This document shows positions 1 through 5,393 of a DNA stretch of 9,810 bases, in pieces (the stretch's first letter is position 1; each line of letters opens with the position of its first letter). Source of the stretch: Clostridiaceae bacterium (GTDB taxonomy: Bacteria > Bacillota > Clostridia > Oscillospirales > Acutalibacteraceae); NCBI GenBank assembly GCA_016302625.1, contig JAEDNG010000020.1, forward strand, positions 1 to 9,810, given 5' to 3'. Position numbers and translations under genes: made by a program. Under the pieces are notes generated by a model, which did no database searches, had not been told where the DNA came from, and was given only the letters and a program-made list of their open reading frames with translations.

Positions 1-2
1 AG

Positions 3-41
3 TGGGTAGAATATTCGATTACGGGAACACACGAAAACTAA
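3..41 (+). CDS. possible 3' end of an upstream gene (partial)
   Basis: An open frame enters from the left edge and reads WVEYSITGTHEN before a TAA at 39-41. It could be the last 12 residues of an upstream gene ending just before the inverted-repeat element. With so few residues no family can be recognised. A second frame (2-130) is also open from the edge and runs into the element, so the choice of frame is uncertain. These bases could equally be an outer part of the repeat element and not coding at all. Confidence 0.2.
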   Translation, partial: WVEYSITGTHEN

Positions 42-56
42 GCGGCGCCTCCCGCG

Positions 57-85
57 TTAGGCTGACGAAAGTCGACCCCGTTACG
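57..85 (+). repeat. left arm of long inverted repeat
   Basis: The outer 17 bases (57-73) are the exact reverse complement of 316-332. The remaining 12 positions pair with 304-315 apart from mismatches at 74, 76 and 82. An alternative local hairpin, CCCG-TTA-CGGG, lies at 77-87. Confidence 0.85.
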
Positions 86-331
86 GGCCCAGTCACCGCC
101 TTTTCCCGCCTGCTTTGCACTCATTTTTGAAATACCGCGTATTCCCGCAAATTCGCGCTTTGCAGGACGAAAAAAGGCGGAGACACAAACTCTTCGACCT
201 GCCATTTAGAAGAATTTTGATTCGGGCGAAGTCGAAGAACGCAGCAATACTGTCGTATTGCAAGAGATGAGACAAGTGCGAACAAAATTATTCAAATGTC
301 AGGCGTGACGGGTTTGACTTTCGTCAGCCTA
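58..331. mobile_element. MITE-like element with terminal inverted repeats
   Basis: The stretch is bounded by a 29 bp inverted repeat with 26 matching positions and has a TA dinucleotide at each outer edge (58-59 and 330-331). TA duplication is typical of IS630/Tc1-mariner-related elements and of the non-autonomous MITEs they mobilise. The interior carries no convincing gene but several nested hairpins: 96-113 with 162-180, 131-143, 191-198 with 231-238, and 244-261. The right end lies 14 bases before the ATG of the HD-domain gene, so the element forms or interrupts that gene's leader. No transposase is present. It could instead be a structured RNA leader. The exact ends are uncertain because complementarity resumes outside the TA pair (48-53 with 333-338). 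Confidence 0.6.
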
Positions 332-332
332 A
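304..332 (-). repeat. right arm of long inverted repeat
   Basis: The outer part reads GACTTTCGTCAGCCTAA at 316-332 on the + strand, the exact reverse complement of 57-73. The arm adjoins the Shine-Dalgarno sequence of the HD-domain gene directly. Confidence 0.85.
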
Positions 333-338
333 GGGAGG
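333..338 (+). promoter_or_regulatory. Shine-Dalgarno of HD gene, potentially masked
   Basis: GGGAGG lies 6 bases before the ATG at 345 and is a strong ribosome binding site. The exact complement CCTCCC occurs at 48-53, just outside the left repeat arm. In a transcript that starts upstream of 48, the long stem could therefore extend over the ribosome binding site, with only a 3-base bulge (GCG, 54-56). No promoter for this gene could be identified with confidence in 1-344. Confidence 0.5.
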
Positions 339-344
339 AAATAT

Positions 345-1004
345 ATGCTTACCTTTGAAGAATTAAAAAAGAACGAAGCGGTAAAAGCCTATATTACGGG
401 AGCGGATAAGTCGCTTGCGGCATTAGGCTTTACCGAACACAGCTTCGCCCACGTCGGAAAGGTTGCGGAAACCTGCCGCTATATTCTGTCTGTAATGGAG
501 TATTCCGAGCATGAGATCGAGCTTGCTAAAATAGCGGCTTATCTGCACGATATCGGAAATCTTGTCAACCGTATCGACCATTCGCAAAGCGGCGCAGTAA
601 TGGCGTTTCGTATTCTTGATAATCTTAATATGGAAGCTTCGGACATTGCGACAATAGTATCGGCAATAGGCAATCACGACGAGGGTACGGGAGTACCGGT
701 GGACGCGGTTTCCGCCGCGCTTATTTTAGCCGATAAATCCGACGTTCGACGCAGTCGCGTTCGCAACCGCGACAAATCCACTTTTGATATTCATGACAGG
801 GTAAACTACTCTGTAAAGCGTTCCGCGCTTGAAATTAACGAGGCTAAAACCGTAATAACCTTAAAGCTATCTATCGACACGCGCTACGGCAGTATTATGG
901 AATATTTTGAAATATTTATGGGTCGTATGATTCTCTGCCGTAAAGCCGCAGAAAAATTAGGGCTGACATTTAAGCTTGAAATCAACGGTCAGCCGCTGCT
1001 GTAA
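345..1004 (+). CDS. HD-domain phosphohydrolase
   Basis: This 219-residue soluble protein belongs to the HD superfamily of metal-dependent phosphohydrolases. The likely metal ligands are visible in order: H36, the H68-D69 doublet in YLHDIGN, H79 in the following helix, H111-D112 in GNHDEG, and D130 in LILADKSD. The HD fold covers about residues 30-160. The remaining 60 residues form a C-terminal region I do not recognise. No signal peptide or membrane segment is seen. The start is supported by GGGAGG 6 bases upstream. The response regulator begins 11 bases after the stop and its ribosome binding site overlaps the stop codon, so co-expression with the two-component pair is likely. HD proteins act on nucleotides, cyclic nucleotides or other phosphoesters, and the substrate here cannot be deduced. 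It has no GYP motif, so a c-di-GMP phosphodiesterase of the HD-GYP class is unlikely. Confidence 0.88.
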   Translation: MLTFEELKKNEAVKAYITGADKSLAALGFTEHSFAHVGKVAETCRYILSVMEYSEHEIELAKIAAYLHDIGNLVNRIDHSQSGAVMAFRILDNLNMEASDIATIVSAIGNHDEGTGVPVDAVSAALILADKSDVRRSRVRNRDKSTFDIHDRVNYSVKRSALEINEAKTVITLKLSIDTRYGSIMEYFEIFMGRMILCRKAAEKLGLTFKLEINGQPLL

Positions 1005-1015
1005 GGAGAAAAGCT

Positions 1016-1675
1016 ATGATATATCTTCTTGAGGACGACGAAAGCATCAGAAAATTCGTAATATACGCTTTAAAGCAGACGGGTATGGAGGTTGTGGGCT
1101 TTGAACTTCCGTCTGAGTTTAAAAAGGCTGTTGAAAGCAGAAAACCCGACCTTGCGCTGCTTGATATAATGCTTCCCGAGGAGGACGGGATTTCGGTGCT
1201 TAAATGGCTGCGTTCACGCGCCGATACCGCCGATCTTCCTGTTATTATGTTAACCGCAAAATCAAGCGAATACGATAAGGTGGAGGGGCTCGATTCGGGA
1301 GCGGACGATTATATTGCAAAGCCTTTCGGAACAATGGAGCTTATCTCGCGAATCAAGGCTCTTTTGCGGCGCACAAAATCCGCTGACGCAGAGTATTCCG
1401 TGGGCAAGCTTTATGTAAACCCATCTAAGCATATTGTAACGGTTTCGGGCGAAAGCGTTTCGCTAACCCTTAAAGAATTTGAAATGCTCTGCCTTATGCT
1501 TAAAAACCGAGGAATGGTTTTTTCGCGCGACCGTCTTTTAGAGGAAATATGGGGCTACGATTACGACGGTGAAAACCGAACGGTGGACGTGCATATAAAA
1601 ACACTCAGGACTAAGCTTCGCGAGTGCGGTGCGCTTGTAGAAACGGTCAGAGGAATAGGCTATAAAATAGGCTGA
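1016..1675 (+). CDS. OmpR/PhoB-family response regulator
   Basis: This 219-residue DNA-binding response regulator pairs with the downstream kinase. The receiver domain (about 1-118) has the acidic pocket D7/D8, the phosphoacceptor D50 in LALLDIMLP, the switch threonine T80 in IMLTAK, and K102 in the AKPF motif. The C-terminal winged helix (about 125-219) shows the OmpR/PhoB pattern: LTLKEFEML, then RDRLLEEIWG, the recognition-helix region around NRTVDVHIKTLR, and the wing hairpin ETVRGIGYKI. AAGGAG at 1003-1008 overlaps the previous stop and supports the ATG. Phosphorylation should promote dimerisation and binding to direct-repeat promoters. The protein resembles PhoB/PhoP, but no phosphate-transport genes lie in the window, so the regulon is left open and no symbol is given. 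Confidence 0.95.
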   Translation: MIYLLEDDESIRKFVIYALKQTGMEVVGFELPSEFKKAVESRKPDLALLDIMLPEEDGISVLKWLRSRADTADLPVIMLTAKSSEYDKVEGLDSGADDYIAKPFGTMELISRIKALLRRTKSADAEYSVGKLYVNPSKHIVTVSGESVSLTLKEFEMLCLMLKNRGMVFSRDRLLEEIWGYDYDGENRTVDVHIKTLRTKLRECGALVETVRGIGYKIG

Positions 1676-1689
1676 TTGGGGAAACGGCT

Positions 1690-3333
1690 ATGACTAAAAA
1701 AATATTCAGGGGAATTTTAATTACTTCTATTATCACAATGCTTGCCTGCCTTGTTTTTATAATAGGAGTTCAGTATCAGATTTATATTGAAAGCAGATAC
1801 ACAGAGCTTGAAAGCAAGGCGAATATTATAAGCATTTCGGCGGATGAAGCCGAACTGAAAAAATATTCGTCGATAAAAGAGCGCATAACGCTTATTGACA
1901 ATAACGGAAATGTCCTTTATGACAATAAAGCGGTAGCATTGGCAATGGAAAATCACGCTCAAAGAGAAGAATTTAAAGAGGCTTTAAAGGACGGACACGG
2001 CTATGCCGTAAGACATTCCGAAACCTTGGGGGTAAATACCTGCTATTATGCCGTACTGCTCGAAAACGGAAATGTACTAAGAGTATCGGGCACTTCACTT
2101 ACTGTGGGAGCGGTTATTATTGAGCTTTTGCCGCCGATTGCCGCCATTGCGGTGCTTGCCTTTGTTTTAGCGCTTGTCTTAGCGTCGGTAATATCCAAAA
2201 GAATACTAAAGCCGATTAATGAAATCAATCTTGATGAAACCGTGATTGATGAAACCTACGAGGAGTTAGCTCCCTTTGTTTCTAAAATCAATTTGCAAAA
2301 GCGAAAAATCGACCGCCAGATAGCCGAGCTGTCAAGAAGCCGCCGCGAATTTGAAACGATTGCAGAGAATATGAGCGAGGGTCTGCTGCTTACCGATATA
2401 AAGGGTTATATTCTGACCCACAATTCAAGCATAAAGAAATTTTTCGGCGTTCATGAGGATATAAACGGCAAAAATATTCTTACCCTTAACCGCAGTGAGA
2501 CCTTCAGAGAGGTTTTTGTTAATATTGAGGAAAGCCGCCGCTTTGAAAATGTGATAAAGCTTAACGGTATGTATTACGAAGTCACCGCCAACCCTGTTTT
2601 TGACGAAAAGGGGAAACCCTGCGGCGCGGTAATTCTTGTTATCGACATTACAGAAAAGGAAAAGCGCGAAAAGCTTCGCCGCGAGTTTACCGCGAATGTT
2701 TCGCACGAGCTTAAAACACCCCTTACATCGATTCTGGGCATTTCCGATATGCTTAAAAACGGAATGGTAAACCCGGACGACGTTAAAGGCTTTGCGGACG
2801 ATATAAATAAGGAGGCTTCAAGGCTTATTAACCTTGTGAACGATATAATAAAGCTGTCAGAGCTTGACGAGGGTAACATAGGAGAAACCGAAACAGTGGA
2901 TTTGTTAAGTATCGCCGACGAGGTTGCAAAACGGCTGTCTCCGGTTGCCGAAAAACACGGTATTACCCTTTCGGTAAGCGGTGAGAACGCCGAGATAACA
3001 GCAAGTGAAGCGCTTGTATTTGAAATGATATACAATCTTTGCGACAACGCGGTAAAATACAATAAGGAAAACGGTTCGGTCACAGTTACCGTCGGCAAAA
3101 AGGACGGCGCGCCCTTTGTAAGCGTAAAGGACACGGGAATAGGCATAGCGCCCGAGTACACAGAGCGTGTCTTTGAGCGGTTTTACAGAGTTGATAAAAG
3201 CCGCTCAAAGCAAAGCGGAGGCACGGGGCTGGGACTTTCGATAGTAAAGCACATCGCCGCGTCTTTAAACGGAAAAATTGCAATTGACAGCAAGCTTGGC
3301 GAGGGCACCGAAATCACGGTCTTTTTCAACTGA
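1690..3333 (+). CDS. PAS-containing sensor histidine kinase, PhoR-like
   Basis: This 547-residue inner-membrane sensor kinase is the probable partner of the preceding response regulator. Membrane helix 1 spans about residues 7-28 and helix 2 about 141-168. They enclose an extracytoplasmic sensor region of roughly 110 residues. A HAMP-like linker follows (ILKPINEI, about 170-215), then a PAS domain (about 220-325). The HisKA domain carries the phospho-acceptor H339 in NVSHELKTP. The ATPase domain shows the N box around N453 (NLCDNAVKYN, 449-458), the G1 box DTGIGI (481-486), the F box ERFYR (496-500), and the G2 box GGTGLGLSIV (510-519). All catalytic boxes look intact. A GGGG-type ribosome binding site at 1678-1681 supports the ATG, and the gap to the regulator gene is 14 bases. 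The architecture matches PhoR/WalK-like kinases. The ligand cannot be inferred. Confidence 0.95.
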   Translation: MTKKIFRGILITSIITMLACLVFIIGVQYQIYIESRYTELESKANIISISADEAELKKYSSIKERITLIDNNGNVLYDNKAVALAMENHAQREEFKEALKDGHGYAVRHSETLGVNTCYYAVLLENGNVLRVSGTSLTVGAVIIELLPPIAAIAVLAFVLALVLASVISKRILKPINEINLDETVIDETYEELAPFVSKINLQKRKIDRQIAELSRSRREFETIAENMSEGLLLTDIKGYILTHNSSIKKFFGVHEDINGKNILTLNRSETFREVFVNIEESRRFENVIKLNGMYYEVTANPVFDEKGKPCGAVILVIDITEKEKREKLRREFTANVSHELKTPLTSILGISDMLKNGMVNPDDVKGFADDINKEASRLINLVNDIIKLSELDEGNIGETETVDLLSIADEVAKRLSPVAEKHGITLSVSGENAEITASEALVFEMIYNLCDNAVKYNKENGSVTVTVGKKDGAPFVSVKDTGIGIAPEYTERVFERFYRVDKSRSKQSGGTGLGLSIVKHIAASLNGKIAIDSKLGEGTEITVFFN

Positions 3334-3350
3334 AAATTATATTGAATTTC

Positions 3351-3403
3351 ATACCCGACAGGGATAATTGCGTTTTCAAAAACCGATTAACCCCGTCGGG
3401 TAT
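3351..3403 (+). terminator. long stem-loop after kinase gene, possible terminator
   Basis: ATACCCGACAGGG at 3351-3363 pairs with CCCCGTCGGGTAT at 3391-3403 with one mismatch (3360/3394). The pairing continues inward with TAAT (3365-3368) against ATTA (3386-3389) and a small GTTT/AAAC-type tip near 3372-3383. Nearly the whole 53 bases therefore fold into one hairpin. It begins 17 bases after the kinase stop codon, where a terminator is expected. The downstream sequence is only moderately T-rich (TTAATGCGTTTAAT), so it is not a textbook intrinsic terminator. It may also protect the 3' end of the upstream transcript. Confidence 0.5.
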
Positions 3404-3442
3404 TAATGCGTTTAATAAAATTAAAAAGCGTATTTCAAACAG

Positions 3443-3471
3443 TAGATTTTTTTAAAATTATATGTTATAAT
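3443..3471 (+). promoter_or_regulatory. sigma-A-type extended -10 promoter for miaB cluster
   Basis: TATAAT at 3466-3471 is a perfect -10 box preceded by TG one base away (TGTTATAAT, 3463-3471), the extended -10 pattern. A weak -35 candidate TAGATT lies at 3443-3448 with 17-base spacing. The surrounding DNA is strongly AT-rich. Initiation would be expected near 3478, giving a leader of roughly 35 bases before miaB. It probably drives the miaB-YlbF-mutS-mutL run. Confidence 0.7.
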
Positions 3472-3501
3472 ACAAAAATAACTCTTTATTAAAGTCTGAA
3501 C

Positions 3502-3505
3502 GGAG
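3502..3505 (+). promoter_or_regulatory. ribosome binding site fixing the TTG start of miaB
   Basis: GGAG lies 8 bases before TTG at 3514. An in-frame TAA at 3511-3513 directly abuts that TTG, so translation cannot start further upstream. The first in-frame ATG falls beyond the first cluster cysteine. The TTG is therefore the credible start. Confidence 0.75.
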
Positions 3506-3513
3506 AATTGTAA

Positions 3514-4926
3514 TTGTATAAAACGGCGAACACTGCCGAAATCACGGCTGAACAGAGCGCATATGCGAAAAGAACCGCCGCGCTCGCCTTTAAAATATAC
3601 GGAAAAACACCCAAAGCCTGCGTTGTGACCTTCGGCTGTCAGCAGAATGTCAGCGATTCCGAGCGGCTCAAAGGTATGCTTACGGAATCGGGATATATTA
3701 TGACCGAAGATATGACCGACGCGCAGTTTATTATTTTCAACACCTGCGCGGTAAGGGAGCACGCGGAGGACAGGGTTTACGGCAATATAGGCACGACAAA
3801 GGCGCTTAAAAAGGCAAATCCCGATATCATTGTCGCGGTCTGCGGCTGTATGGCGCAAAGACAGAGCGTTGCCGAGAAAATAAAGCGAAGCTATCCTTAT
3901 GTCGATATGGTTTTCGGTACTCAGGTGCAGTACAGACTGCCCGAATTTTTATATAAAAGGCTGTCCGGTGCGGGCAGAATTTTTGATTTAACCCTTGATA
4001 ACGGCGAAATTCCCGAAAACGTCCCGATAAAGCGAGACGGTACCTTTAAGGGCTGGCTTCCGATTATGTACGGGTGTGATAATTTCTGCACCTACTGTAT
4101 AGTGCCGTATGTAAGAGGGCGTGAGCGTTCGCGCGACCCTGAGCAGATTTTAGCCGAGGCGCGGGAAATGATATCGGCCGGTTATAAGGATATAACATTG
4201 CTCGGCCAGAACGTCAATTCCTACGGAAAGGGCACCGATTACGGCGTCAATTTCGCAGAGCTTTTAAGGCGGATAAACGCGCTTGACGGCGATTTCAGAA
4301 TAAGGTTTATGACCTCGCACCCTAAAGACTGCACAAAAGAGCTTATCGACACAATAAGGGACTGCGAAAAGGTAAGCCGTCATCTGCACCTGCCATTTCA
4401 AAGCGGCAGCGACCGCATTTTAAAGCTTATGAACAGGCATTACGACCGCGAAAAATACCTGTCGCTTATAAATTACGCAAAGGAGCAGATTGAGGACGTT
4501 TCGCTCACCTCCGATATTATAGTCGGCTTTCCGGGCGAGACCTACGAGGATTTTAAGGAAACCTTAAGCCTTGTAAAAGAGGTTGAGTTTTCCTCGCTCT
4601 TTACCTTTATTTATTCTCCGCGTGAGGGCACTCCCGCGGCGGCGATGGACGACCCTGTCTCTAGAGAAGAAAAGGGAAAATGGTTTTCTGAGCTTTTAAA
4701 GGTTCAAGAAGAAATAGCCGAGAAGAATATAAGTAAGTTTATAGGAAAAACCTATAAGGTGCTCTGCGACTCTAAAGGCAGTGAGGACGGCTTTATGTCG
4801 GGGCATACCTCGGGTACGGCGGCAATCGAATTTAAGGGCGGAGAAGACTTGCTCGGCAAATTCGTCAATGTAAAAGTAAATTCATATGACCGTGTGCTTT
4901 TAGGCACAGCGGAAAAAATTATTTGA
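3514..4926 (+). CDS. miaB: tRNA-2-methylthio-N6-dimethylallyladenosine synthase MiaB
   Basis: This 470-residue radical-SAM methylthiotransferase adds a methylthio group to C2 of i6A at tRNA position 37, next to the anticodon. The N-terminal UPF0004 domain (about 35-150) has the three auxiliary [4Fe-4S] cysteines C42 (TFGCQQN), C78 (NTCAVR) and C112 (CGCMAQ). The radical-SAM CxxxCxxC motif is C188, C192, C195 in GCDNFCTYCIVP. Further family blocks are FMTSHPKD, LPFQSGSDRIL and IIVGFPGET. A C-terminal TRAM domain (about 408-470) should bind the tRNA. The length fits the family. QQN replaces the commoner QMN after the first cysteine, a small variation. The frame of the conserved blocks favours MiaB over MtaB or RimO. 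It starts at TTG and is the first gene of the second cluster. The next gene begins 15 bases after its stop. Confidence 0.96.
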   Translation: MYKTANTAEITAEQSAYAKRTAALAFKIYGKTPKACVVTFGCQQNVSDSERLKGMLTESGYIMTEDMTDAQFIIFNTCAVREHAEDRVYGNIGTTKALKKANPDIIVAVCGCMAQRQSVAEKIKRSYPYVDMVFGTQVQYRLPEFLYKRLSGAGRIFDLTLDNGEIPENVPIKRDGTFKGWLPIMYGCDNFCTYCIVPYVRGRERSRDPEQILAEAREMISAGYKDITLLGQNVNSYGKGTDYGVNFAELLRRINALDGDFRIRFMTSHPKDCTKELIDTIRDCEKVSRHLHLPFQSGSDRILKLMNRHYDREKYLSLINYAKEQIEDVSLTSDIIVGFPGETYEDFKETLSLVKEVEFSSLFTFIYSPREGTPAAAMDDPVSREEKGKWFSELLKVQEEIAEKNISKFIGKTYKVLCDSKGSEDGFMSGHTSGTAAIEFKGGEDLLGKFVNVKVNSYDRVLLGTAEKII

Positions 4927-4941
4927 GAGGAACGGTTTTAA

Positions 4942-5346
4942 ATGGACGTTATAGCAATGGCAAGAGAATTAGGTAAGGCAATCCAGCAGGACGAGCGGTT
5001 TATCCGCTATGCAAAGGCAAGGCTCGCGAACGACAGCGACAGTGCCTTGCAGGAGGCGATTGGTAAGTTCAACATCGCAAGAATGGAGCTTGACAGAGAG
5101 GTAAACTCCGAAAATAAGGACGACGAAAAGGTGAAGTCGCTTAACGAAAACCTGCGAAAGGTTTACGGCGATATTATGTCCTCTCCCGCAATGGTGGAGT
5201 ACAACACCGCTAAAGCCGAGCTTGACACAATGGTAAACGAGGTTAACGTTATAATTTCAAAGTCTGTTGACGGCGAGGATCCTGAAACCTGCGATCTTCA
5301 CAGCGGCTGTACCGGCAGCTGCTCAACCTGCGGCGGCTGTCATTAA
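4942..5346 (+). CDS. YlbF/YmcA-family protein with cysteine-rich tail
   Basis: This 134-residue protein is mostly helical and of the YlbF/YmcA (RicF/RicA) type. The N-terminal pattern DVIAMARELGKAIQQDERF and the region around SSPAMVEYNTAKAELD fit that family. In Bacillus subtilis YlbF, YmcA and YaaT form a complex that binds [4Fe-4S] clusters and works with RNase Y in RNA processing, competence, biofilm formation and sporulation. The gene sits between miaB and mutS, the position of ymcA in Bacillus, which supports the assignment by context. The last 18 residues are unusual: C117, H120, C123, C127, C130, C133 and H134, rich in glycine and serine, and a plausible metal or Fe-S site. GAGAGGAA at 4925-4932 overlaps the miaB stop and supports the ATG. 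Whether it is the functional equivalent of YlbF, YmcA or both is not decided. Confidence 0.85.
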   Translation: MDVIAMARELGKAIQQDERFIRYAKARLANDSDSALQEAIGKFNIARMELDREVNSENKDDEKVKSLNENLRKVYGDIMSSPAMVEYNTAKAELDTMVNEVNVIISKSVDGEDPETCDLHSGCTGSCSTCGGCH

Positions 5347-5393
5347 CAGACTGTTTGCAATTAATTCAGATACGGAAAGCGAGGAAGTAAAAA

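Noticed and set aside
2..130. Open frame entering from the left edge on the + strand and running into the element (ending THF-stop)
   Set aside because: It would require a gene whose C-terminus is encoded by the repeat. The alternative frame stopping at 41, or no gene at all, is equally possible, and there is no family signal.
93..275. 60-codon open frame on the - strand inside the inverted-repeat element, with a basic C-terminus
   Set aside because: It starts at TTG with no Shine-Dalgarno sequence, lies wholly within the hairpin-rich repeat, shows no recognisable domain, and is most simply explained as a chance open frame in a structured repeat.
210..310. Possible promoter for the HD gene inside the element (TTG-type -35 candidates at 217 and 258)
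   Set aside because: No acceptable -10 box occurs at 16-18 base spacing from either candidate, so no promoter is called.
2574..3161. 195-codon open frame on the - strand opposite the histidine kinase
   Set aside because: It is a shadow of the kinase coding sequence: Ser/Thr/Pro-rich composition typical of antisense frames and no conserved motif, while the + strand frame has all kinase boxes.
3421..3858. 145-codon open frame on the - strand covering the miaB promoter and N-terminus
   Set aside because: It is antisense to conserved MiaB cysteine motifs, and it also spans the AT-rich promoter region, so it is not credible as a gene.
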